Assembly (NCBI GenBank): GCA_052173655.1 | Contig: JBQMYD010000005.1 | Coordinates: forward strand, 175,810-239,809 | DNA: 64,000 nt | Source of the DNA: RGIG9060 sp052173655 | Lineage (GTDB): Bacteria; Spirochaetota; Spirochaetia; Treponematales; Treponemataceae | Direction: 5' to 3' | Shown: positions 17,020 to 26,332 of the stretch, piece after piece | Layout of the letters: every line of letters starts with the position of its first letter | Numbering within the stretch: position 1 is the first letter of the stretch | The notes under the pieces: model-generated | What the model saw: the letters and a program-made list of their open reading frames with translations, nothing else | What the model was told of the DNA's origin: nothing | The model's database searches: none | Program-made: the position numbers and the translations under genes

Positions 17020-18141
17020 TTATTGATTTTCTTTCGCAAATTTTTCCATAAAGGCAATTAAAGCTTTAACCCCATCTAAGCTCATAGCATTGTACATCGA
17101 AGCTCTCATTCCACCTACAAGTCTATGTCCTTTTAAGTTCACAAGACCTGCTTTACTTGCCTCTTTTACAAATTTATCGTTGATTTCTTTTTCTTTTAAA
17201 ATAGCGGCTTCATCTGATTTTCCGGTAGAATACTTAGTAAGGAATGGAATATTCATGATAGAACGACTACCTTTTTGTGCAGTTGCACGATAAAAATCAC
17301 TTTTATCAAGATAATCATAAAACAACCGAGCTTTTTCACGATTACGTTTTTTCATACCCTCAGCTCCGCCATTATCCTTTATCCATTGAAGTACCTTTCC
17401 CATCACATAAATAGAATAGCACGGAGGAGTATTAAACATGGAATTCTCATCGCTGTGTGTCTTGTACGTAAGCATTGTAGGAGTTTGAACAAGCTGAGTT
17501 TGTCCAATCAAATCTTTGCGGATAATTACCAGCGTTACTCCTGCCGGAGCCAAATTTTTTTGAGCCCCCGCATAAAGTATGCCAAATTTTGTTACATCAA
17601 TAGGTTCACTTAAAATACATGAAGAAATATCGGCAACCAAAGGAATATTATCCGTATCGGGAATGTAATCATAATAAGTTCCCATAATTGTATTGTTCAT
17701 TGTAATATGGACATAATCATAGCTACCGGTAATTTTTTCAACTTTAGGAATATAACTAAACGAATCTGCCTCACTTGTTGCTATAACATCAACCTCAATT
17801 CCAAGTTTTTTTGCTTCTGCAATCGCCTTTTTTGACCAGACTCCGGTATTTATATAAGCCGCTTTTTTAAAATTAACGGCAAGATTGAGAGGAACCATTG
17901 CAAATTGCGTGGAAGCCCCTCCTTGAAGAAACAAAACAGCATAGTTATCAGGAATATTCATTAATTCCCTAACAAGACGTTCCGTATTTTGTATGATGGG
18001 TTCATAATCTTTTGAGCGGTGGCTCATTTCCATAACACTTTGCCCCGTACCGTTGCAATCCATCATCTCTTGAGCACAAGATTCTAACACTTCTTCCGGT
18101 AAACAAGAAGGCCCTGCACTAAAATTGTAAACTCTGCCCAT
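17020..18141 (-). CDS. serC: phosphoserine aminotransferase
   Basis: A 373-residue PLP enzyme that converts 3-phosphohydroxypyruvate to phosphoserine, also active in B6 synthesis in some bacteria. FSAGPSCLP at the N-terminus, the HRSKDY segment and the PLP lysine in GAQKNLAPAG (near residue 195) are diagnostic. ATG 18141 has GGAG at a good distance. It lies 82 bp downstream of rex and 76 bp upstream of serA, all on the minus strand, so rex, serC and serA may share transcripts, although the rex-serC gap could hold a separate promoter. Confidence 0.97.
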   Translation of the reverse strand: MGRVYNFSAGPSCLPEEVLESCAQEMMDCNGTGQSVMEMSHRSKDYEPIIQNTERLVRELMNIPDNYAVLFLQGGASTQFAMVPLNLAVNFKKAAYINTGVWSKKAIAEAKKLGIEVDVIATSEADSFSYIPKVEKITGSYDYVHITMNNTIMGTYYDYIPDTDNIPLVADISSCILSEPIDVTKFGILYAGAQKNLAPAGVTLVIIRKDLIGQTQLVQTPTMLTYKTHSDENSMFNTPPCYSIYVMGKVLQWIKDNGGAEGMKKRNREKARLFYDYLDKSDFYRATAQKGSRSIMNIPFLTKYSTGKSDEAAILKEKEINDKFVKEASKAGLVNLKGHRLVGGMRASMYNAMSLDGVKALIAFMEKFAKENQ

Positions 18142-18223
18142 TTTTTTTCTCCAGTTTTTTATATAATTTTAAAATTTTATAAAATCGCATAAGCGTTTTT
18201 TTATATATCATACAGTCTTTATT

Positions 18224-18883
18224 TTATATTTCTACGGAAACTTTATGCAGTGCATCTATAATCGAAATGTTTTCTACACGAACTGAAGGCAAATTCAATA
18301 CAGCCATTGTGTAGTTTACAATTCCTTTTATGCCACATTCTGCAAGACGCTTTGCGGTTACAACTGCATCCTTTTCCGGAACCGCTAAAATTGCATATTC
18401 GATTTTTTCAGCACTAATTACACTTTCAAGTTTATTTAAAGGATACAACGGGAAAGGGGATTTCAACACTTCCGTTCGGTTTACATTGGAATCAAAACCG
18501 GCTTTCATGATAAAAGAAGCTTCCCTAAAGCCTTCAAAATAAAGCAAAGCAGAGCCGAGCCTTCCCAAGCCAACGATACATCCGTACTTTGTATCCATAG
18601 AAATATTAAGTTTTGTTTGAATGGCATTTTTTAATTCAACTATTTTATAGCCGCTGGAACTACCACACTGCAAACCTAAAAGAGAAATATCTCTTCGGAT
18701 TGTTTCACGGCTCCAACCTGTTCTATGTTCAATAACTGCAGAAGTTACAGTCATTTTTGAACAGTTTTCAAGACGGCTTTCTTTTTCAAGCTGCTCTAAA
18801 AGAGCTACAAGTTTTATCAGCCGTTCTCTAGCAGGTTTTGAAAAAGTTACTTTGGAATTGAATTGATTTTCAAAGTCCTGCAT
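18224..18883 (-). CDS. rex: redox-sensing transcriptional repressor Rex
   Basis: A 219-residue repressor that senses the NADH/NAD ratio. An N-terminal winged helix (about 20-80, with TGWSRETIRRDISLLG as recognition region) is followed by a Rossmann domain with GLGRLGSALL and the AGFDSN and AILAVPEKDA segments typical of Rex. Rex normally represses fermentation and respiration genes when NADH is low. A perfect Rex operator lies upstream of its own promoter (19038-19055), which suggests self-regulation. The protein lacks a little of the usual domain-swapped C-terminal helix but ends in a plausible short form. Confidence 0.9.
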   Translation of the reverse strand: MQDFENQFNSKVTFSKPARERLIKLVALLEQLEKESRLENCSKMTVTSAVIEHRTGWSRETIRRDISLLGLQCGSSSGYKIVELKNAIQTKLNISMDTKYGCIVGLGRLGSALLYFEGFREASFIMKAGFDSNVNRTEVLKSPFPLYPLNKLESVISAEKIEYAILAVPEKDAVVTAKRLAECGIKGIVNYTMAVLNLPSVRVENISIIDALHKVSVEI

Positions 18884-18990
18884 ATTTTAAAACCTCCGGC
18901 AAAATTCAATTTTCTTTGCTTTTTACTGTGCCTTTTTCAAATTTGGCTACTGTTTTTTTTAACTTCCCGGCTGATTCTACAACCGGTTTT

Positions 18991-19020
18991 ATAGTAGTAA
19001 ATTTTACGCTAAAATGTCAA
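18991..19020 (-). promoter_or_regulatory. promoter of rex
   Basis: On the minus strand a perfect TTGACA (-35, 19020-19015) and TACTAT (-10, 18996-18991) are 18 bp apart. Transcription would give a leader of about 100 nt before the rex ATG. The Rex operator ends 18 bp upstream of the -35. Confidence 0.6.
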
Positions 19021-19028
19021 TATAACAA

Positions 19029-19064
19029 GCGGCTTTGTTGTGAAGTTTTTCACAACAAAGCCGC
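19029..19064. promoter_or_regulatory. Rex operator inside a perfect 16-bp inverted repeat
   Basis: TTGTGAAGTTTTTCACAA (19038-19055) is an exact match to the Rex consensus TTGTGAA-N4-TTCACAA. The symmetry extends outward to a perfect 16-bp inverted repeat (19029-19044 and 19049-19064) with a 4-nt loop, far longer than Rex needs. It lies between the end of the efflux operon and rex. In RNA it would form a strong hairpin, but the minus-strand sequence after it has only a poor T-run, so a terminator role is possible rather than clear. Confidence 0.88.
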
Positions 19065-19099
19065 GATCATCAAACACTCCGGTCAAAAATTTAAAAAAA

Positions 19100-19390
19100 T
19101 CATTTTGCAATATTATCATGCATAGTAAACATTTTTATTCCCTCAGTAGAAAATTTTAATTTTACATATCGCACGATCTGATTTATTTTCTTTTCCAGCA
19201 TGTCATCAGCATAAGCAATAATGACAAAATTAGTTTCCGGCCAAGTTGAATTGCCAAGTTTAAAATCAGATTTTCCCTTACCGTAAACCAACGGAATAAC
19301 GGTGTAAAGCATATCGGGCAAAAGCTGATTAAAATTCGATGTAATTTCCTCATAAACTGACTGGTTTGCAATTATTTCTACACGGATCAT
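19100..19390 (-). CDS. PII-like small protein linked to RND efflux
   Basis: A 96-residue protein whose pattern (two beta-alpha-beta units, a YTVIPLVYGKG segment where PII proteins begin the T-loop, and a Lys-rich alternating end) resembles small PII-like proteins found beside RND metal-efflux genes. Classical PII residues for ATP and uridylylation (Tyr51 context, Gly-rich ATP loop) are not clearly present. Its ATG overlaps the RND stop as ATGA, so the two are translationally coupled. A ligand or metal-sensing role on the pump is an inference from context. A weaker alternative is an unrelated ferredoxin-like fold. Confidence 0.6.
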   Translation of the reverse strand: MIRVEIIANQSVYEEITSNFNQLLPDMLYTVIPLVYGKGKSDFKLGNSTWPETNFVIIAYADDMLEKKINQIVRYVKLKFSTEGIKMFTMHDNIAK

Positions 19391-22300
19391 TTTTGCTGCT
19401 CCTCAATTACTTGGGGATTTTTATTTTTCTTATTATCTTCCAATGCAGGAACTTCTTCCATATCTTCTTTTTCAAACTGTTCCAAAAATTCTGAAGGGAA
19501 TTTTTTTGTATCTTTTTTGTCAGCATTTTTGTTAAAAATGGAATAAATTACCGGAATTATAAACAAAGTTACTAAAGTACTCGAAGTAAGACCGCCTATT
19601 ACACATAAACCTATGGGTTGAGTTACACTGGCACTGTCCCCTCCAAAAAAAGCCATTGGTATCATTCCCAAAATAGTAGTCAATGTTGTCATTAAAACCG
19701 GTCTTAATCTGCTTACTCCTGCATCCTCACAAGACTGCAAAAGCGAAACTCCTCTATTTACAAGCAAATTTATTTGGTCTACAAGAATGATACCGTTGTT
19801 TACTACTATTCCAACAAGCATTACGATACCGATTGCAGAAACCATGCTAAAAGATTGTCCGGTAATAAAATGAATTAAAACCACTCCTACAATTAAAAAA
19901 GGCATTGTAAACATATTGATAAAAGGATTTTTAAAAGATTCATAAGTTCCTGCCATAACACCAAAAACAAGAATAACGGCAAGAATTATTATCATTATAA
20001 AAATTTTTGCAGTATCCATACTTTTTTTCCAACTACCTTCATAGCTGATAGTAATTCCTTCCGGTACAACAAGGTTTTCGTCGATGGCTTCTTTTATTAA
20101 ATTTTCAGCCTTGCCGGCATTCATTCCGCCTGCAACATTTGCAGTAAGGTGAATTGTTCTTGCTTGGTCTTCACGATTGATTGTTACAGGCCCCGTACCT
20201 CTAACAATTCTGGCAAAATTTGAAACCGGATACAGACCTTTAGTTCCTGCAACATAAATTTTTTTGAGATCCGGAATGTCATCCCTGTCTTCATCTTCCA
20301 AAATCACATTTACATAATAACTTTTTCCGTCTTTGTGATATACAGTTGCAGTTTTGCCATTTATACAATAGTTTATCTCGTTAGCAATTGCCATTATCGA
20401 AATTCCAAAAGCCGCTGCCCGTTCCCGGTCAATCTTTATTTCAACCTGAGGAAGACCATCTTCCAAGTCAATTTTAGGTTCCATAACTTGCGGAATTTTA
20501 TTTTTTATAATTTCCGCTACTTGCTTTGAAACTGCCAACCCTTCAGCAAGGCTCTCACATCTAAATACGATATCAATATCACTTCCACCCATTTTTTGCA
20601 TTTGCCCTTGAGAGAAAGTAAAATTTGCAACAGGATACTCGTCAAAGTGTACTCGTAATTTTTCCTTTACTTTTTCGGCATTATCTATTTGCTTGGAAGC
20701 ATCCGGTAAATAAATCGTAAGAGACCCCTTATACGAGCTGTCATCACCAAAAGAAAAACCTCCTGAAGTTCCGACCGTAACGATAATTTTTTCCGCTCCT
20801 TTTATTTCTTCTTCCGCAAATTTATAAAAATCGGAAAGGATAGCTTCCGTTTCTTCAAGTTTTGTACCAAGAGGAAGCTCAACATTAAGTCCTACACTGG
20901 TATCGTTGTAATGCGACATAAAAGTTATATTCAGTCGCCCAAAAAGAAGAATAGACGACACTAAGATTCCAAAAGATATTATGCAGGTTGCAAATCTATG
21001 ACGCAAAACATAGTGAAGAGCTTTTCTGTACTTTGACTTAACCCATTCAATACCGTTTTCAACTTTACGATCGCATTTTGCCAAAAATTTATTTTTTATA
21101 GGAGTTTCTTTCCGATTATCAATGGGCAAGAATTTTCCTGCCAATATCGGAACCAAAAATATTGCAACAAACAGTGAAGATAAAAGAGCAATAATGATGA
21201 CTATCATCAAATCATTAAATAAATTTCCCATTATTCCAAGCCTGTTCTTAAATAACAAAAAAGGAATAAAAACACAGACTGTTGTAAGATTTCCTGAAAC
21301 TACGGAAGAAAGAACCTCTTGAGTTCCTATAGCAGCTGCCGTAATCGCCTGAGTACCACGATTTCTATAAACATAGATATTTTCAAGAACAACTACGGAA
21401 GCATCAACTACCATTCCAAGTCCTAAAATCAACCCTGTCATTGTAATCATGTTTAGGCTGATGCCTTTTAAATTCATTATCAACAAAGTAAGTACAATCG
21501 AAAAAGGAATTGAAATTGCCATGATAAAAGTACTCTTTCCGCTACGTAAAAGAAAAAACAAAATCAAAACGGAAAGGACAAAGCCTTCAAGAATTGATTT
21601 TACCAATTCAGAAAGAGTGTCCCTAACCTCAGTTGAAGTATCGTTTATAATTTCAATTTTTACGTCTGACGGGAGAAGTTCCTTTATCTGTTCCAGTTTT
21701 TTGTAAACTCCATCAGAAACATTTACAGTATTACTACCGCTTTGTTTTTGAATTGATATGTAAATACCGGGTTTTCCGTTTATATAAACACTGCTTGTAG
21801 TATCATTAAAGCCCATGTAAACCTTTCCGATATCGCAAATTCTTAGAGAGTAACCGTTATAATTTCCTACAACAGCCCCTTTTATTTCTTCAAGTGAACT
21901 AAACTCCCCGGTAGTGCGTACCATGTATTTTCTTGTTCCTTCGCTAACATTTCCGCCGCCGACTTCAATATTTTGAGAGGAAATAGAATTTACTACAGAT
22001 GAAACGGTAAGACCGTAAGCTTCCATACGGTTTTGGTCAAGTTCAACGCGAACTACACTGTCCCTACCACCTTTTACGCTTGCTTTTGCAACTCCGTTTA
22101 CCTGCTCAAGCCTATCTGCAATCATCTCGTCTGCAATTTTTTTGAGCTCATCCTCGGTTCTATTTCCGTTTACTGCAAGTGTCATGATCGGCATAGAACT
22201 GGAATCAAAGCGGAAGATTTGAGGAGTTCCTGCACCATTGGGTAAACCGCTTTTTACCATATCAAGTTTATCGCGTACATCGTTTATCGCAGAATCCAAA

Positions 22301-22599
22301 TCCGTTCCGTAGTTAAATTCCAATTCTATAACCGAAGAACCTTCCGAAGAAGATGAATAAAGTTTTTTAAGATTACTTACACTTACAAGTCCGCTTTCAA
22401 TAACTTCGGTAACACTTTTTTCTACAGTTTCAGGGCCGGCATTGTTGTAGCTTGTCATTACAACCACGTACGGAAATTCCATATCAGGCATAAGATCAAT
22501 TTTTATGCCACCAAAAGTGAAACACGCAACAACTACAATCAACGCAAAGACACAAAATACTAAAACCGGATGTTCAAGGGTTTTCTTTGAAAGATTCAT
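19387..22599 (-). CDS. RND efflux transporter permease
   Basis: A 1070-residue inner-membrane pump of the AcrB/MdtB/CusA superfamily. It shows the duplicated RND layout: a first helix, a large periplasmic loop, a helix bundle (with GLILGLGMVVDASVVVLENI in TM4), then the same again (AIGIVMLVGIVVNNGIILVDQ in the second half). TM4 has a single Asp (VVDAS) where AcrB has Asp-Asp, as in many spirochaetal and Gram-positive members. The C-terminal 50 residues form a charged cytosolic tail. It overlaps the upstream adaptor gene by 4 bp and the downstream PII-like gene by 4 bp. Drug or lipid substrates are not deducible; the PII-like partner hints at metal or small-ligand control. Confidence 0.95.
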   Translation of the reverse strand: MNLSKKTLEHPVLVFCVFALIVVVACFTFGGIKIDLMPDMEFPYVVVMTSYNNAGPETVEKSVTEVIESGLVSVSNLKKLYSSSSEGSSVIELEFNYGTDLDSAINDVRDKLDMVKSGLPNGAGTPQIFRFDSSSMPIMTLAVNGNRTEDELKKIADEMIADRLEQVNGVAKASVKGGRDSVVRVELDQNRMEAYGLTVSSVVNSISSQNIEVGGGNVSEGTRKYMVRTTGEFSSLEEIKGAVVGNYNGYSLRICDIGKVYMGFNDTTSSVYINGKPGIYISIQKQSGSNTVNVSDGVYKKLEQIKELLPSDVKIEIINDTSTEVRDTLSELVKSILEGFVLSVLILFFLLRSGKSTFIMAISIPFSIVLTLLIMNLKGISLNMITMTGLILGLGMVVDASVVVLENIYVYRNRGTQAITAAAIGTQEVLSSVVSGNLTTVCVFIPFLLFKNRLGIMGNLFNDLMIVIIIALLSSLFVAIFLVPILAGKFLPIDNRKETPIKNKFLAKCDRKVENGIEWVKSKYRKALHYVLRHRFATCIISFGILVSSILLFGRLNITFMSHYNDTSVGLNVELPLGTKLEETEAILSDFYKFAEEEIKGAEKIIVTVGTSGGFSFGDDSSYKGSLTIYLPDASKQIDNAEKVKEKLRVHFDEYPVANFTFSQGQMQKMGGSDIDIVFRCESLAEGLAVSKQVAEIIKNKIPQVMEPKIDLEDGLPQVEIKIDRERAAAFGISIMAIANEINYCINGKTATVYHKDGKSYYVNVILEDEDRDDIPDLKKIYVAGTKGLYPVSNFARIVRGTGPVTINREDQARTIHLTANVAGGMNAGKAENLIKEAIDENLVVPEGITISYEGSWKKSMDTAKIFIMIIILAVILVFGVMAGTYESFKNPFINMFTMPFLIVGVVLIHFITGQSFSMVSAIGIVMLVGIVVNNGIILVDQINLLVNRGVSLLQSCEDAGVSRLRPVLMTTLTTILGMIPMAFFGGDSASVTQPIGLCVIGGLTSSTLVTLFIIPVIYSIFNKNADKKDTKKFPSEFLEQFEKEDMEEVPALEDNKKNKNPQVIEEQQK

Positions 22600-23741
22600 T
22601 TTTTATTTTCCTTAGTGTTTTCCTTGATATTTTTCTTAACCGGTTTTACTTTTTTATCTTTAACTATTACAGTAGGACTATCAGTATCATTTAATTCATA
22701 ATCATTTTTCTTTGCCACCTGAGAGTTTTGGCTTTCTTCATCAACCGGCACATCAACATCAACCGGTGCATCAACATCCCTTATTCTTGAACCTTCTTCC
22801 AAAGCTTGAATACCTGTAACTATGATTTTTTCTCCTGCATCTAATCCTGAAACAACCTCTGTAATTCCGTCAACATTTACTCCAAGAGTTACAGATCTTC
22901 TTTCAACGGTATTATCCTGCTTTGGAACAAAAACATAATATTTTCCGTCTACAGTAGAAACTGATGTAAAAGGGACTGCAATAACGTTTTTATGTGCAGT
23001 TGTAAACAGCTTAATTTTTGCATACATACCGGCATTTATTCTTGGATCATTTTTATCAAAAGCAAGATAAATTTCTTTTGAACGGCTGGTTTCATCAAGA
23101 ACCGGAGAGACCCTAATAACCTTTGCAGAAAAAACCTCTCCTTCATATGCAATCAAACTTATTTCAGCTTTCAAACCGGATTTTAAAACTGCAACATCAC
23201 GTTCTGCAACATTGGCAAGGATTTGTAAATCGCTTATATTTCCTATTTTAGCAATAACAGTAGTTGAATTAACTGCAGTACCTATTGCCAACGGTAAAGA
23301 AGTAATCGTCCCTGAAATCGAAGCGATTACGGGACTTGCAGAATAAATACTTCCCGGTACTGAAGGATCTATTTCCGCAATTTTATCATTTTTTCTTACA
23401 AAATCACCTAACGTTACATAGGTTTTTGAAATTTTACCGCTAATTTGAGGATAAACAGAAATGCTGTTATTTGCCTGAATATTGCCGTTTAAAGTTAAAT
23501 ACTCCTGTAAATCCTGTTTTTTTATTTCCATTAATTTTACAGAGTGAACTTTTTCAATCTCTCCTTGCGGACTTTCAAAAAAAATACCGTTTTTTGTAGA
23601 AGGTATCAAAACCAAAATTATAACGACTAAAACAACAGATACTACCAAAATTATTCTTTTTAAAACTTTTCCCAAAGGTTTTTTTATTTTTTTATTTTCC
23701 GCATCTTTGTTATCGTTTATTTTTTCCGCTTTATTTTTCAT
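22596..23741 (-). CDS. RND efflux periplasmic adaptor (membrane fusion protein)
   Basis: A 381-residue adaptor that links the RND pump to the TolC-like channel. A cytoplasmic Lys-rich start (1-28) is followed by a membrane anchor (29-47). The lipoyl-like half motifs are ISVYPQISGKISKTYVTLGDFVRKNDKIAEID and SPVIASISGTITSLPLAIGTAV, with almost no alpha-hairpin between them, so it is a short-hairpin adaptor. Beta-barrel and membrane-proximal domains follow, then a charged tail rich in Asp/Val and Lys. It is the second gene of the efflux operon, 21 bp after the tolC-like gene. Confidence 0.92.
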   Translation of the reverse strand: MKNKAEKINDNKDAENKKIKKPLGKVLKRIILVVSVVLVVIILVLIPSTKNGIFFESPQGEIEKVHSVKLMEIKKQDLQEYLTLNGNIQANNSISVYPQISGKISKTYVTLGDFVRKNDKIAEIDPSVPGSIYSASPVIASISGTITSLPLAIGTAVNSTTVIAKIGNISDLQILANVAERDVAVLKSGLKAEISLIAYEGEVFSAKVIRVSPVLDETSRSKEIYLAFDKNDPRINAGMYAKIKLFTTAHKNVIAVPFTSVSTVDGKYYVFVPKQDNTVERRSVTLGVNVDGITEVVSGLDAGEKIIVTGIQALEEGSRIRDVDAPVDVDVPVDEESQNSQVAKKNDYELNDTDSPTVIVKDKKVKPVKKNIKENTKENKK

Positions 23742-23761
23742 TTTATTTTCTCCAAAGAAAT

Positions 23762-25144
23762 TTATTTTTCTATAGATGTATTTGACTCTTCCATATCCAA
23801 TCCCAATAAATTACGTAAAGCATAAACATTTTTTATCAAAACGTATTCCTGATTGGAAAGCTTTAATTCTGCAGACTTATAAGAAGCACCCATTTTTTCA
23901 AGATATAAAAGATCTTTTGTTCCCCTATTATAGGAGTCCTGTGCCATTTCAAAAGTTTTTTTTGCAAGTTCAACATTCATACGATTTCCCTCAAGAGTTT
24001 GCTTGTAAATATCAATATTCCTAAGCATTTCATAAACTTGAGTAGTTACAGTACGCTTTGTATCTTGCATGGAAAGACTTAATTTTTCAATGGAATCATC
24101 CAAATCTTTTACAGCATTCCATGTACTTGAAGAAGGAATATAATTTGAAATCGGAATTGAAAGACTTAGAGTTCCGCTCCAAGCACTTGCAGAAGAATTG
24201 GGAATATTTGAAACCGTGTAAGGAATAATTCCGGCACTTAAATTAAGAGTAGGAACAAAACCTGCATTTATAGTTTGAAGTCTTGTAAGTCGCGTTTGAT
24301 CCAGTTTTGCAGCTAATGATCTTACAGCAGGGCAATTTTGCACGTATTCCGAAATTTTTTCCTTTGGAATGACCATATTCGCAATTCTATCACAATCTTT
24401 TAATTCACCCTCGATTTTTATTTTTTTACCTTCCGGCACATCAAAACAAATTTGATTGATAAAAACCAAAAGTGCGTTTATATAAGTCTTTTCAGCATCT
24501 TTTAAATCCGTTTTTGCAGACTCAAGATTTACCAGAGCTGAAAATAAATCCAATTCCGGAACAAGCCCATTTTCTTTTTTTATTTTTGTCTGATCATATT
24601 GAACTTGGTATGAATCCAAACTTTTTTTATACATTTTCAATTGATCTTCCAAAAAAAGTAAATAATAAAAAGCACTTCGGACTTCGCATTCAAGTTTTCT
24701 AACCGCATCTTGATAATCAAGAATTCCGTTTTGATACTGATTTTTTAACAATTTTATCTTAGGACCCAAAGCCGTATTTAATGCAAGAGTACCTAAAATT
24801 TGAGTATTGAGAGTACCTTTACCTGCAACTTTTTCGTCAAATCCTGCGTTTTCGCTTACAGAAACGGTGCCTCCTATGTTCGGTAAAAATAAATTCCATG
24901 CACTTTTATAATTTCTTGAACTTTGTTCCATAGAAATTTTATTTTGTTTAAGTGAAAAATTCGATTCAAAAGCAATTTCTACAGCCTTATCCACCGTCAA
25001 CACATAAAAATCTTCATCTGTATCAGTTTTATCTATGTAATCACTACTGATGCCAGGTAAAACTGTTTGTTGTGCCCAAATGCACAATACAAAGTTATAA
25101 AAAAGAAAACCTATAACAATCGATTTTTTAGAGATTTTTGACAT
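23762..25144 (-). CDS. TolC-family outer membrane efflux protein
   Basis: A 460-residue channel protein. A signal peptide ends near IWAQ-Q (residues 1-26). The rest shows two structural repeats with long helices (for example VRSAFYYLLFLEDQLKMYKKSLDSYQ region and its counterpart near 365-420) and the short beta strands (SLSIPISNYIP) of the outer-membrane barrel. It forms a trimeric duct with the adaptor and RND pump encoded downstream. It is first in the operon, with GAAGGAGC before the ATG. A lone Rex half-site upstream was considered and rejected. Confidence 0.92.
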   Translation of the reverse strand: MSKISKKSIVIGFLFYNFVLCIWAQQTVLPGISSDYIDKTDTDEDFYVLTVDKAVEIAFESNFSLKQNKISMEQSSRNYKSAWNLFLPNIGGTVSVSENAGFDEKVAGKGTLNTQILGTLALNTALGPKIKLLKNQYQNGILDYQDAVRKLECEVRSAFYYLLFLEDQLKMYKKSLDSYQVQYDQTKIKKENGLVPELDLFSALVNLESAKTDLKDAEKTYINALLVFINQICFDVPEGKKIKIEGELKDCDRIANMVIPKEKISEYVQNCPAVRSLAAKLDQTRLTRLQTINAGFVPTLNLSAGIIPYTVSNIPNSSASAWSGTLSLSIPISNYIPSSSTWNAVKDLDDSIEKLSLSMQDTKRTVTTQVYEMLRNIDIYKQTLEGNRMNVELAKKTFEMAQDSYNRGTKDLLYLEKMGASYKSAELKLSNQEYVLIKNVYALRNLLGLDMEESNTSIEK

Positions 25145-25234
25145 AGTGCTCCTTCATAATTGACTAAGCTATTTTTCACAATATGAACTATAAAAAACAA
25201 TTTTACAAATACCGGCCGAGTAATAAAACTGCTT

Positions 25235-26248
25235 TTATCTTAGAATTATGAAAAGAAAATAACCTGCGTAGACAAAAATAAGCAAAAATCCTAGCGGGCG
25301 TTTTATTTTCAACGGCAAACAAACGAAAAAAATTATAAAACTTATTACAATCATAATCAACATGTCTTTTAATAGATTAGGATCCGTAAGTTCTATAGGA
25401 TTAATAACCGCAGAAACACCTAAAATAAAAAGCAGATTAAATATGTTGGAGCCAACCACATTGCCTACTGCCAAATCACACTCGCCTTTTTTTGCAGCAA
25501 CAATTGAAGTTATCAACTCAGGCAAAGAAGTTCCGATGGCAACAATCGTAAGGCCTACAAGGGTTTCACTCATTCCCCATCTTATTGCTATAATACCGGC
25601 AGCATCAACCGTAATATCGCCTCCCAAAACAATTCCTACTCCTCCAAGTAACGTAAAAAGAATGGACTTTAAAAATCCCATTTTTTTTTCACTTTCCTCA
25701 GAGTTAAGAGCTTCTTGAGTTTGGGCTTCAAAGTTTTTTCGTCCGGAAACAGCGTAATATACTACATAAAAAATATAGATTGAAAAAAAACATAAAAGAA
25801 TGATTCCGTCGGAGCGACTCACTGAATTTTTTATCATACTGTCAGAACCGAAATTCAGAATAACATCAAAGCTAAGTACGAACAAAACTACAGAGCACAA
25901 AAAATTAAACGGCAAATCTTTTGCTATAACATTTTTTTGTATGATGACAGGCATAAAAATTGCAGAAAACCCCAACACCGTCAGAGTGTTAAAAATATTT
26001 GAACCTACTACATTGCCAACACAAATTTCATTTTGTCCCTTTATAGCAGAAGTAATACTGACTGCAAGCTCCGGAAAACTTGTTCCAAATGCCACTATTG
26101 TCAAACCTATTACAATAACAGGAACTTTTAAAAGTTTTGCAAGTGAACTTGCTCCATCAACAAAAATATCTGCACCTTTTATCAAAAAAATAAATCCTAC
26201 AATTAAAAAAACATACACCCATATTCCGTTCATAAAATTTCCAAACAT
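25235..26248 (-). CDS. calcium/sodium antiporter (CaCA family, YrbG-like)
   Basis: A 337-residue exchanger with about ten helices in two inverted repeats. Each repeat has the family signature: GTSFPELAVSI with GNVVGSNIFNTL in the first half, and GTSLPELITSI with GNVVGSNIFNLL in the second. A polar loop near 170-200 separates the halves. It exchanges cations, usually Ca2+ for Na+ or K+, across the inner membrane. ATG 26248 is firm because GGAGG stands 5 nt upstream; the longer frame starts at a TTG with no site. Confidence 0.93.
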   Translation of the reverse strand: MFGNFMNGIWVYVFLIVGFIFLIKGADIFVDGASSLAKLLKVPVIVIGLTIVAFGTSFPELAVSITSAIKGQNEICVGNVVGSNIFNTLTVLGFSAIFMPVIIQKNVIAKDLPFNFLCSVVLFVLSFDVILNFGSDSMIKNSVSRSDGIILLCFFSIYIFYVVYYAVSGRKNFEAQTQEALNSEESEKKMGFLKSILFTLLGGVGIVLGGDITVDAAGIIAIRWGMSETLVGLTIVAIGTSLPELITSIVAAKKGECDLAVGNVVGSNIFNLLFILGVSAVINPIELTDPNLLKDMLIMIVISFIIFFVCLPLKIKRPLGFLLIFVYAGYFLFIILR

Positions 26249-26332
26249 GTTCTCCTCCGTAAATAACAAAATTAAAAACCTTTTAAGATGCTTTAATATT
26301 TTTTATGTTTAAAATACAATTTTTTATTCATA

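Noticed and set aside
18186..18210. CGC-ATAA-GCG followed by T-run as terminator of rex
   Set aside because: The stem is only three G/C pairs plus weak A/T extension, and the T-run follows on the plus strand, opposite to rex.
25175..25181. TTCACAA upstream of tolC as a Rex operator
   Set aside because: Only one half-site is present; the expected TTGTGAA partner four bases upstream is missing.
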